A stretch of DNA of 64,000 bases. Origin: CAIKMD01 sp035552195 (GTDB taxonomy: Bacteria; Pseudomonadota; Alphaproteobacteria; ATCC43930; CGMCC-115725). The notes beneath the pieces are model-generated. The model ran no database searches and was not told the DNA's origin. It saw only the letters and a program-made list of their open reading frames with translations. The stretch lies in NCBI GenBank assembly GCA_035552195.1, contig DASZLU010000158.1, positions 1-64,000 of the forward strand, read 5' to 3'. The translations under genes and the position numbers were made by a program. Shown piece by piece: positions 50,666-59,931 of the stretch (positions are counted from its first letter, which is position 1; each line of letters begins with the position of its first letter).

Positions 50666-50740
50666 GGACGACCCGCGCGGCCGCTTTCCGCGGCCGTGCC
50701 CTTTGGGTTCACGCGCGAAGAGCGCGTGAACGGGTCGTCC
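50666..50740. repeat. Nested palindrome forming a three-way junction
   Basis: Outer arms GGACGACCCG (50666-50675) and CGGGTCGTCC (50731-50740) enclose two further perfect hairpins: CGGCCGC/GCGGCCG (50678-50696, loop TTTCC) and GTTCACGCGC/GCGCGTGAAC (50707-50731, loop GAAGA). Together they can fold as a clover-like three-way junction in DNA or RNA. Confidence 0.75.
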
Positions 50741-50746
50741 CATGGA

Positions 50747-50767
50747 TTGCCGGGACAAGCCCGGCAA
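50747..50767. repeat. REP-like palindrome
   Basis: TTGCCGGG-ACAAG-CCCGGCAA, 8-bp stem. It resembles a short intergenic palindrome found many times in numerous alphaproteobacterial genomes. Only one copy is in this window, so repetition must be judged genome-wide. Confidence 0.6.
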
Positions 50768-50842
50768 AGACGAAATAAAAGATAATCGTACCTGATCGGA
50801 TTCAGTGCCGCCGCGCTTTCAGCTTAGGAGCGCAGAAGCCCG

Positions 50843-52435
<1,593 letters not shown>

Positions 52436-52478
52436 AGACGGACCTTAATTGGCGCCGATGCCGCCCATCAAGGGGCGA

Positions 52479-54134
52479 TCAGGCGCCGGTCACGGTCGCC
52501 AACAGCTTATCCACATCTTCCGGCATGTGGTCGCCGCGCCAAGCGACAATCTGGTCCGGCCGGATCAAAGCGAGCCGCGCTGCATAAAGATCGTGCAGCT
52601 CGGGCTCCGGCCGGTCGACGATGGTCAGCGGGATGCGGCGCGTGACGGCGGCTTGGGCGAATGCGCTCGCTTCCGGTGCATCGGGCCCCAGACGCAGCAG
52701 GCTGAATTCGAAACCGAGCGTATCGTACAGCGAGCGGCCATCGGCAAGCCACGCGTGCGGCGCGCGGCCGCCGGGCGTGGCGCTGGGCACATATGCGTTC
52801 GCGCGATCGGGCGGCGGCGCCGTCCCGTCGGCGGCGATGATCGGCGAGCTGTCATAGCGCGTGCCGAAGGTAATGCCTGGAATATTGAATTCCTCGCGCG
52901 CATGGCGATTGAGATAGATCCCCGCCTCGCGCCGCGCCGCATCGCCCGCCGCGCCGTCGCTTTCGATCTCCGGCCCCGGCGTGAAGTTGCCGATAGAATT
53001 GGCGTAATAGAAGGAGTATCCGGTGTTGCGCTCGGCGGCCGGCTTGCGCTCGCGTTCGTAGCTATCGAGCAGCTGCGCCCCGCCCCAGCCGTTGACGACC
53101 GCGCCAAGCTTCCAGCCGAGATTGACCGCATCCTCGATCGCCGTGTTGTAGCCAAGCCCGCCGGTCGGGGTGAAAAGATGGACGGCGTCGCCGGCCAGGA
53201 AGACGCGCCCGTGCTGGAATCTCTCGGCGACGAGAGCGAGACCGGCGGTCCAGGGCAGGCGGCCGATGATGGTGAGCTCGCAATGCACGCCGAGCGATTG
53301 GTCGAGCGCCTGGCAGGCCCAGGCATCGGTGATCGCGGCCTCGTCCATGTCCGGCGGCAACTGGAACATGAAGATGAATTCCTCGCGCCCGTCGATCGCG
53401 ACGAGCAAGCCACGTTGCGTCGGGTTGACCGCCCAATACTGCCAGGCGCGCGGGAAGGGGATGCGCTTATAGAGATCGGGCGCGCGGAACCAGATCGAGA
53501 GCATCCGCCCGCCCATATAGTCGCGCGCGACACCCGCCTCGCCGCGGAAGTGATAGCCAAGCTGCTTGCGGACGACACTGCGCGCGCCATCGCCGCCGAC
53601 AAGATAATCGGCGGCGAAATGCTGTGTCGTGTTGTCGGCGACATTGGTCGCCTCGACCGTAACCCTGTCGCCGTTATCGGCGAAGCGATCGACGCGCCAG
53701 CCGAAGCGCAGCGAAACCGACGGCTGCTTCTCTGCCTCCGCGTGCAGCACGCGCTCGACATAAAGCTGCGAGCCGCGATGCGGCAGCTCCGCCGCGCTCC
53801 ATGAGCCCGACAGCGTCCTGATCAAATCGCGCGCCTCGCGTGCCGCGGGCAGCGAGAAGCGTGCGACCTCGTGTTGCGTGATGCGCGTGAAATAGGCGAC
53901 GTCGGTCGGGTAATCCGGCGGCATGCCGACGGCGCGGACCTTGTCGGCGAAACCCAGCCGCCGGTAATGCTCCATGCTCCGCGCCTGGGTGGCGTTGGCG
54001 GCGGGGAAGCGCGTCGTCGATGGCCGATCGCACAGCAGTAGCGTCGGCACCTGCCGCCGGCCCAGCTCATTCGCCAGCATCAGCCCCGCCGGGCCACCGC
54101 CGGCGATGATCACCGCCGCATCGCGCTGCGCCAT
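52479..54134 (-). CDS. FAD-dependent aromatic monooxygenase (copy 1)
   Basis: 551 residues. Single-component flavin hydroxylase of the PHBH/MhpA class. Dinucleotide fold IAGGGPAGLMLANELG, DG-type YLVGGDGARSVVRKQLG, and the FAD-ribityl GD motif FLAGDAVHLFTPTGGLGYNTAIEDAVNLGWKL. The C-terminal thioredoxin-like domain (LADGRSLYDTLGFEFSLLRLG...IALIRPDQIVAWRG type) is characteristic. Strongly similar throughout to the protein at 56370. It is 25 bp downstream of the AAHS transporter, so probably in one operon. The ring substrate is unknown. Confidence 0.9.
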   Translation of the reverse strand: MAQRDAAVIIAGGGPAGLMLANELGRRQVPTLLLCDRPSTTRFPAANATQARSMEHYRRLGFADKVRAVGMPPDYPTDVAYFTRITQHEVARFSLPAAREARDLIRTLSGSWSAAELPHRGSQLYVERVLHAEAEKQPSVSLRFGWRVDRFADNGDRVTVEATNVADNTTQHFAADYLVGGDGARSVVRKQLGYHFRGEAGVARDYMGGRMLSIWFRAPDLYKRIPFPRAWQYWAVNPTQRGLLVAIDGREEFIFMFQLPPDMDEAAITDAWACQALDQSLGVHCELTIIGRLPWTAGLALVAERFQHGRVFLAGDAVHLFTPTGGLGYNTAIEDAVNLGWKLGAVVNGWGGAQLLDSYERERKPAAERNTGYSFYYANSIGNFTPGPEIESDGAAGDAARREAGIYLNRHAREEFNIPGITFGTRYDSSPIIAADGTAPPPDRANAYVPSATPGGRAPHAWLADGRSLYDTLGFEFSLLRLGPDAPEASAFAQAAVTRRIPLTIVDRPEPELHDLYAARLALIRPDQIVAWRGDHMPEDVDKLLATVTGA

Positions 54135-54159
54135 CGCTGCTCCTTACGTCGCTATTCCG

Positions 54160-55503
54160 TTACTCTGCCGGCGCGATAGCCGGCTCGTCGTTCTCGCTCG
54201 GCCGCCGACGTGCCAGCATGAAGCACACGATCACCAGCAGCACATAGGGAATGGCGATGATGTTCATCACCGTGCTGAAGGGCAAGCCAGCCGAGAGCAA
54301 GAATCCGCCGATCACCGGGCCGGGGATGGCGCCCAGCCGGCCGAAGCCGCTGGCATAGCCGACGCCGTTGCCGCGGATGGCGGTCGGGTAGAACGACGCG
54401 ACGATGCCGTTCAGCGAATCGTGCGTGCCGGCCGAGACCGTGATCACCAGGATCATCATCGCCACCGTCATCGTCGTCGAGAGGCCGAGCGAGCCGAGGC
54501 AGAAGAGCGCGACGATCGCGAGCAAGCCGGAGAGCGCGATGACGGTCGCGCCGAATTTATCGACCAGCCGCGCGAGGATCAGGTGCGCCAGGATGCTGCC
54601 GAGGCCGCCATAGGCGAAGGCGAGCGACGCCATAGCCGGCGACACGCCGTTGTTCTGCAAGAGGACGACCGACCAGCTGAGGATCGTGAAGAAAGTGAGC
54701 GCTTCGAAGAAATAAGCGCACCAGAGGAGCGGTGTTGCCGCACCGAGCCGGCCGCGGAAGAGGATGCCGATGTTGAACTTCGCGACTTTCTTCTGCTGCT
54801 CGAGGTGGAAGCCGGCATCGGGTGCGATCCCGGGCGCGACGTGCCCGATCATGCGACGCAAGCGCGGCGATGCCGGCGCGGCCAGGGTGAGATAGCGGAT
54901 CGATTCCGGCAGCGCGGCGTAGAGCAGCAGGCTCAGCACCAAGCCGAGCGCACCGACGATGATGAACACCGCCGGCCAGCCGTAATGCGGGATGGTCGCC
55001 GCCGCCAGACCGCCGACGCCCGCCGCGCCAAGCGAATTGCCGATCAGCGAGACGATGACGAAGCTGGCGCGATACTTCTTCGGCGCGGTTTCGTTGAGCA
55101 AGGCGATCGCGTTGGGAACGACACCGCCAATGCCCAGCGCCGTGAGGCAGCGCAGGACGAGAAGCTGGTTGATGTCCCCAGCGAAACCGGTGACCAGGGC
55201 GGGGAGGCTATAAGTCAGCACGCCGGCGATGATGCCGACGCGGCGGCCATACCGGTCGCCGATCTTGCCGAAGATTACTGCGCCAATCAGCAGACCGAAA
55301 TTGCCGGCGCCGAAGACGATGCCCATCGCGTTCTGCTGCAGATGCCAATCGCGCAGGATCGCTGGCGCTGCGACCAGCACCGTGCCGAAATCCATGCCGT
55401 CGAGGAACAGCGCGATGAAGCAGAGCGTGAAAACGAGAACATGCAGCCGGCCGAGCTTCAGCCCGTCCAGCAATTCGGCGACATCGATATTCTGCGTGGC
55501 CAC
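54160..55503 (-). CDS. MFS transporter, aromatic acid:H+ symporter (AAHS) family
   Basis: 447 residues with a GTG start and SD GGAAGG. Twelve hydrophobic segments. Family motifs: FLDGMDFGTVLVAAPAI in helix 1, GKIGDRYGRRVGI between helices 2 and 3, RCLTALGIGGVVPNAIALLNETAPKKYR near helix 4-5. AAHS members import benzoate-type acids. It is first in an apparent operon with a flavin monooxygenase. A perfect palindrome lies 104 bp upstream. Confidence 0.9.
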   Translation of the reverse strand: MATQNIDVAELLDGLKLGRLHVLVFTLCFIALFLDGMDFGTVLVAAPAILRDWHLQQNAMGIVFGAGNFGLLIGAVIFGKIGDRYGRRVGIIAGVLTYSLPALVTGFAGDINQLLVLRCLTALGIGGVVPNAIALLNETAPKKYRASFVIVSLIGNSLGAAGVGGLAAATIPHYGWPAVFIIVGALGLVLSLLLYAALPESIRYLTLAAPASPRLRRMIGHVAPGIAPDAGFHLEQQKKVAKFNIGILFRGRLGAATPLLWCAYFFEALTFFTILSWSVVLLQNNGVSPAMASLAFAYGGLGSILAHLILARLVDKFGATVIALSGLLAIVALFCLGSLGLSTTMTVAMMILVITVSAGTHDSLNGIVASFYPTAIRGNGVGYASGFGRLGAIPGPVIGGFLLSAGLPFSTVMNIIAIPYVLLVIVCFMLARRRPSENDEPAIAPAE

Positions 55504-55606
55504 GATTTTCCTTCCCCTGCCGTCCCCCGGACGGCGTTTTATTCAGCCGCCTCCAGACGGCTTTCTCATGGGACTAGGATGCCGCGGGCGAATTTTCTGT
55601 CAATGG

Positions 55607-55630
55607 AAAAATGAGCATAGTCATTTTTCT
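55607..55630. promoter_or_regulatory. Candidate TetR-family operator
   Basis: Perfect inverted repeat GAAAAATGA-N6-TCATTTTTC (9-6-9) between the TetR gene (ends 55641) and the AAHS transporter (starts 55503). Size, symmetry and place suit a TetR-family operator for the transporter/monooxygenase operon; it might also act as a hairpin after the TetR gene. Confidence 0.55.
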
Positions 55631-55640
55631 GCGCGCCCGT

Positions 55641-56318
55641 TTAGTGGCGGGAAGGCCCCGGCCGGGGCCGCATCCCCTCGAACAGGATGGTGAAATCGCG
55701 ACGCAGCGCCGCGATACCGTCCTCGATCCGTGGCGGTTCGTTGGCGAGGCAGCGGCGGATTTCCGCGCGATAGATCAGGAAGACCAGCTCGGCGGCGGCA
55801 AGCGGCGCCACGTCCTGGTTGACCAGCCCATCGGCCTGCGCCTGGGCGATCACCGCGGCGAGAAGCTGATGCGTGCGCTCGAGCCCGGCCTGGATGCGGT
55901 CGCCGACCCCTGAGCCCATGAACGTTACTTGCTGCATCATGTAGCGCGACAGCCGTGGCGTCTCGCCAAAATAGGTCAGAAATACCCGAAAAACCGCGAG
56001 TAGCTGGTCGATGAAAGGCGTGTTGCGCTTCGCCTTCGCAACGGCGCGATCCGACAGCTTGTTCAGCTCTTCATCGAACAACAGCAGCAACAGATCGCGC
56101 TTGTCGCTGGCGTAGAGGAACAGCGTGCCGATGGCGACGCCGGCCCGCAGCGCGATCTCTCGCGTCGTGGTGTCGTCGAAGCCTTTCTCGATGAACAACG
56201 CGCGCGCCGCATTGCGAATACGTGCGAGCTTGTCGCGCTTGTTGAGTTCGCGCCGGCCGCTGTTCGCGACAGGCTTCGGAGCTTTTGCCTTTGTTGTTTT
56301 CGTCTTTGCCGGGGCCAC
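55641..56318 (-). CDS. TetR-family transcriptional regulator
   Basis: 225 residues with a GTG start. A Lys/Ala-rich N-terminal tail, then the TetR helix-turn-helix: RIRNAARALFIEKGFDDTTTREIALRAGVAIGTLFLYASDKRDLLLLLFDEEL. The ligand domain is all-helical and unspecific. It lies between the two paralogous monooxygenase units, 51 bp after the second, and the palindrome at 55607 sits just downstream. It probably represses the island genes until an aromatic ligand binds; this is inference. Confidence 0.9.
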   Translation of the reverse strand: MAPAKTKTTKAKAPKPVANSGRRELNKRDKLARIRNAARALFIEKGFDDTTTREIALRAGVAIGTLFLYASDKRDLLLLLFDEELNKLSDRAVAKAKRNTPFIDQLLAVFRVFLTYFGETPRLSRYMMQQVTFMGSGVGDRIQAGLERTHQLLAAVIAQAQADGLVNQDVAPLAAAELVFLIYRAEIRRCLANEPPRIEDGIAALRRDFTILFEGMRPRPGPSRH

Positions 56319-56369
56319 GGCACGATTATGCCGCCGCCCGGATCAGGCGCAATTCAAAACTGAGCGCGG

Positions 56370-58028
56370 TCAGTTTCCGGTGAGGCGCGCGAGTAGCGCC
56401 GCGGGGTCGTCGGGGACGCGATTGCCGCGCCAGGCGACGATCTGGTCGGGCCGGATCAGCGCGAGATCGGCTTGGTAGAGATCGCGAATCTCCGGCGCCG
56501 GCCGCTCGACGATCGTCAGCGGCATACCGCGTGCTTGCGCCGCTTTTGCGAGATTGGCCGTATCGGGCGCGCGGGGTCCCAGCCGCAGCAAGCTGAACTC
56601 GAAGCCGAGCGTGTCGTAAAGCGAGCGGCCATCGCTCAGCCAGACATGCGGCGCGCGGCCACCCGGCACGGCGCTCGGCACGTAATCGTTCATCTTGTCT
56701 TGCGGCGGCGCGGTGCCGTCATTCACGATGATCGGCGAGCCGTCGTAGCGCGCGCCGAAAGTGATGCCGGGGATGTTGAACTCTTCGCGTACATGGCGAT
56801 TGAGCAACACGCCCGCTGCCTCCCGCGCCGCCGCGCCTTCCGGCGTGTCGTCTTCGATCTCGGGCGCCGGAACGAAACGGCCGACCGTGTCCGCGAAATA
56901 TTTGGCGAAGCCGGTGTTGCGGACGGCGATCTGGCGGCGCTCGGTCTCGTAGGTGTCGAGCAAACGCGGCCCGCCCCAGCCTTGCACCATCGCCGTCAGC
57001 TTCCAGGCAAGGTTCACGACATCCTCGACGGCGGTGTTGTAACCAAGTCCGCCGGTCGGGGTGAACAAATGCACGGCGTCGCCGGCCATCAATACGCGGC
57101 CGCGCTGATAGGCCTGTGCGATCAGCGAATACCCCGCATGCCAGGATTTGCGGTTGATGATCTCGACCGGAATCTCGGCGCCGACCATCGTCCGGAAGCG
57201 TGCGATGCTTTCGGCTTCCGAGATGTCGCTTTCCTCTCGGTCGCGCGGCAGTTGCATGCCGAAGGTGAATTCGCCCTTGCCGTCGATCGTCACCATCGTG
57301 CCGCGCTGGGCGTGGTTCATCGACCAATACTGCCAGGCGCGCTTGTGCTTCAACACGTCATAGACCGCCGGCGCGCGGAGATAGGTGGTGAGCTGACGGC
57401 CGCTCATGAAGGGCCGGTCGACTTGCGCAAGCCCGTCGTAATGCAGATCGAGCTGCCGCCGTATCGTGCTGCGCGGCCCGTCGCAGCCGACGAGGTACTG
57501 CGTGGTCGCGGTTCGCTTCGCGCTGCCATCGGCACTTTCGGCTTCGACTTCGACATAATCGCCATGATCGACGAAGGATGTCACACGCCAGTTGAAATGG
57601 AACGACACGGATTTGTTCCGCCGTGCCTCGTCGAGCAGCACCTGCTCGATATACATTTGCGTGCAGCGATGCGGCAGCTCGGCCGCGCTCCACGATCCGG
57701 ACAGCGTTTTGATCAGAGCGCGCGCGTCCTGTGCCGGCGGCAGATCCAATCGCGCGATCTCGTAACGCGTGACCCGCGTGAAATAAGCGACATCGGTCGG
57801 ATGATCCGGCGGCAGGCCGCAAACGCGCAGCTTCTCGGCGAAGCCGAGCCGGCGATAGAATTCCATCGTCCGCGCTTGGGTCGCGTTAGCCTGCGGATAA
57901 GGCGATGTCCCCGGTCGATCGCAGAAGAGCAGCGTCGCCACGCCGCGCTGGCCCAGCTCATTGGCAAGCATCAATCCCGCTGGTCCGCCACCCACGATGA
58001 TCACCGCGGCGTCCAGCGGAGGGGTCAT
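56370..58028 (-). CDS. FAD-dependent aromatic monooxygenase (copy 2)
   Basis: 552 residues from the ATG at 58028, overlapping the LLM-flavoprotein stop as ATGA; a longer frame into that gene is rejected. Same motifs as copy 1: IVGGGPAGLMLANELG, YLVGCDGPRSTIRRQLD, LMAGDAVHLFTPTGGLGYNTAVEDVVNLAWKL, and the C-terminal LSDGRSLYDTLGFEFSLLRLG. Shared runs such as LSGSWSAAELPHR and EEFNIPGITFG show recent common ancestry. Differences in the middle (substrate) domain suggest a different ring substrate. Confidence 0.9.
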   Translation of the reverse strand: MTPPLDAAVIIVGGGPAGLMLANELGQRGVATLLFCDRPGTSPYPQANATQARTMEFYRRLGFAEKLRVCGLPPDHPTDVAYFTRVTRYEIARLDLPPAQDARALIKTLSGSWSAAELPHRCTQMYIEQVLLDEARRNKSVSFHFNWRVTSFVDHGDYVEVEAESADGSAKRTATTQYLVGCDGPRSTIRRQLDLHYDGLAQVDRPFMSGRQLTTYLRAPAVYDVLKHKRAWQYWSMNHAQRGTMVTIDGKGEFTFGMQLPRDREESDISEAESIARFRTMVGAEIPVEIINRKSWHAGYSLIAQAYQRGRVLMAGDAVHLFTPTGGLGYNTAVEDVVNLAWKLTAMVQGWGGPRLLDTYETERRQIAVRNTGFAKYFADTVGRFVPAPEIEDDTPEGAAAREAAGVLLNRHVREEFNIPGITFGARYDGSPIIVNDGTAPPQDKMNDYVPSAVPGGRAPHVWLSDGRSLYDTLGFEFSLLRLGPRAPDTANLAKAAQARGMPLTIVERPAPEIRDLYQADLALIRPDQIVAWRGNRVPDDPAALLARLTGN

Positions 58029-59035
58029 GGGGTCGATTCTCTTTGGACGATCGGCAGGACCGCGTCGATCATCAACCGCATCGAAGCCTCGATACGCTCG
58101 GCCGAAAGCGCGCCAAAATTGGACAGGGTCGCGACATGCTCGACGCCCATCCGCTTGAGCGCGATGAGCTTCTTGGCGATGGTCTCGACCGAGCCGAAGA
58201 GCGCGAGGCCGTTGTCGCGGATCTGCTCGTAGGTCCACGGCTTGGCGTAAAGCCGCGTGCGGCAGTAAAGCTCGAAAGCGTCGCGCACCAACGTTTCGGC
58301 TTCTTGGTCGCTGCGGGCGACGTAAGTGTGGAAGGTCGTGATATGCGGCGCGAGGCCGCCGGGCATCGGCGGCGCATTCGCCTCCCTGCGGCCACGCGCG
58401 AAAGCTTCCTGCAGCGTGCCGATCTGCTCGAAATTCTCGAGCGTGCCATAGGGAATGGTCAGCAGCCCATTGCCCTGCCGGCCGATGTGATAAACCGCCT
58501 CTTTGTTGAGCGCGGCGACATAGAGCGGTACGGGTTGTTGGATCGGCGCGACATTGAGTTGCACCGCGTCGAGCGACGTGAATTTACCTTGATGCGTCAC
58601 GCGCGCGCCCGTCAGCAGCTGCTTCACGATCGCCATGTTCTCGTCGAACCGGTCGCGCTTCTCGGCCCCGACGCGGCCGAAGCCGGCGAATTCATGCTTC
58701 AGATAGCCGGAGCCGAGTCCCAAGATCAGGCGCCCGCCCGACAATTGATCGAGCAGCGCGTAATCCTCGGCGACGGTGCGCGGATCGCGGAAGGGCAGCA
58801 CCGTGATCGCCGGGCCCAAGCGGATGCGACTGGTGCGCTGGGCGATGGCGGAAAGCAGCACCGCCGGGTTGGGCACGACGCCGTATGGATGGAAGTGATG
58901 CTCGGCGATGAAGCAGACCTCGTAGCCGAGCCTCTCGGCCAGCACCGCCTGCTCGATGATAGCGCGATAGAAGTCGCTCTGAAAGCGCGCGCCATCGGGA
59001 TAATGATCGGCAACGGAAAGAATCGATAACTTCAC
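58025..59035 (-). CDS. LLM-class (luciferase-like) flavin-dependent monooxygenase
   Basis: 336 residues from the GTG at 59035 (MKLSILSVADHYPDGARF). Bacterial luciferase-like TIM barrel: ERLGYEVCFIAEHHFHPYGVVPNPAVLLSAIAQRTSRIRLGPAITVLPFRDPRTVAEDYALLDQLSGGRLILGLGSGY. Such enzymes use reduced FMN from a partner reductase, which is not obvious nearby. Translationally coupled to the FAD monooxygenase gene, so the two probably work on one pathway. Divergent from the GST-like gene. Confidence 0.88.
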   Translation of the reverse strand: MKLSILSVADHYPDGARFQSDFYRAIIEQAVLAERLGYEVCFIAEHHFHPYGVVPNPAVLLSAIAQRTSRIRLGPAITVLPFRDPRTVAEDYALLDQLSGGRLILGLGSGYLKHEFAGFGRVGAEKRDRFDENMAIVKQLLTGARVTHQGKFTSLDAVQLNVAPIQQPVPLYVAALNKEAVYHIGRQGNGLLTIPYGTLENFEQIGTLQEAFARGRREANAPPMPGGLAPHITTFHTYVARSDQEAETLVRDAFELYCRTRLYAKPWTYEQIRDNGLALFGSVETIAKKLIALKRMGVEHVATLSNFGALSAERIEASMRLMIDAVLPIVQRESTP

Positions 59036-59103
59036 AACACGCTCGCTTGCCCGAAGCCCTGCCCATTTATACATTGACGGGCATCTCGAAGCGAGGCGCG
59101 CCC

Positions 59104-59898
59104 ATGCTTTACCTCTATCAAGGCAGTACTTCGGTATGTTCCGTCAAGGTGCGTATTGCGCTCGAGGAAAAGGGTCTCGCTTTCGAAGGGGAAATCCTCG
59201 ATCTCCAGCGCGGTGACCAGCACCGGCCGGATTACGCCAAGCTCAATCCGAATGAGGTCGTGCCGACGCTCATCCATGACGGCAAGGTGCTGATCGAATC
59301 GACGTTGATCATCGAATATCTCGACGAGGCGTTTCCCGATCCGCCGCTGATGCCAATCGATCCGGCACTGCGCCATCAGGCGCGGCTCTTCATGAAGAAG
59401 ATTGACGATTATCTTCACGCCGCCTGCTCGACGGTGACTTTCGCGACCGCCAATCGCAAAGTGCTGATCCAGAAAACGCCCGATGAACTCGCGGCGCATC
59501 TCGCCAAGATCCCCAATCTCGATTATCGCGAGCGCCAGCAACTATCGATCACGCAAGGTCTCGCCGCGCCGCATGTCGCGCAAGCGCTGAAGAACTACGA
59601 CAAATACATCGCAGATATGGAGACGGCGCTTTCGACGCACCCTTACGTGGCGGGCGCGCAATACAGCCTCGCCGATGCGGCGGCGACGCCCTACATCTTC
59701 CGCGCCGAAGCGATCGGCCTCGACGGGCTGTGGCGGGGACGGCGACCGAACGTGGCGGCGTGGTACGAGCGCGTGCGGGCGCGGGCCAGTTTCGAGAAGG
59801 CGGTGATCGCACCGATCTCGGTGGCGGACCGCCATCGTTTCGATGTGCCACGCGAGGAAAGCTGGGCGAAAGCGCGCGAGGTCCTGGGGATCAGATAA
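59104..59898 (+). CDS. Glutathione S-transferase family protein
   Basis: 264 residues from the ATG at 59104 (MLYLYQGSTSVCSVKVRIALEEKGLAFEGEIL). N-terminal thioredoxin fold with VPTLIHDGKVLIESTLIIEYLDEAFP (cis-Pro and glutathione-binding Glu-Ser), C-terminal helical domain. The Ser/Cys near the start (STSVCS) suggests a zeta/beta-like class. In an aromatic-degradation setting a maleylpyruvate isomerase-type or dehalogenating function is possible, and a gentisate dioxygenase-like gene exists 23 kb away; not provable here. Confidence 0.85.
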   Translation: MLYLYQGSTSVCSVKVRIALEEKGLAFEGEILDLQRGDQHRPDYAKLNPNEVVPTLIHDGKVLIESTLIIEYLDEAFPDPPLMPIDPALRHQARLFMKKIDDYLHAACSTVTFATANRKVLIQKTPDELAAHLAKIPNLDYRERQQLSITQGLAAPHVAQALKNYDKYIADMETALSTHPYVAGAQYSLADAAATPYIFRAEAIGLDGLWRGRRPNVAAWYERVRARASFEKAVIAPISVADRHRFDVPREESWAKAREVLGIR

Positions 59899-59931
59899 CC
59901 CCGCGCGCCGCCCGGAACGAGAAGATCCGAC

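Larger units (their letters stand above)
50446..50842. other. 397-bp spacer between decarboxylase-like gene and purH
   Basis: No supported gene. The left part (50446-50660) is unremarkable and presumably holds the promoter of the leftward decarboxylase-like gene. The right part carries the nested palindromes at 50666-50740 and the REP-like hairpin at 50747-50767. A partly degraded third arm (CCCGCGGACTT..., 50650-50665) precedes them. Confidence 0.6.

Noticed and set aside
52507..52515. Perfect DnaA box TTATCCACA
   Set aside because: Single copy inside the monooxygenase coding sequence with no companions; expected by chance at this scale.
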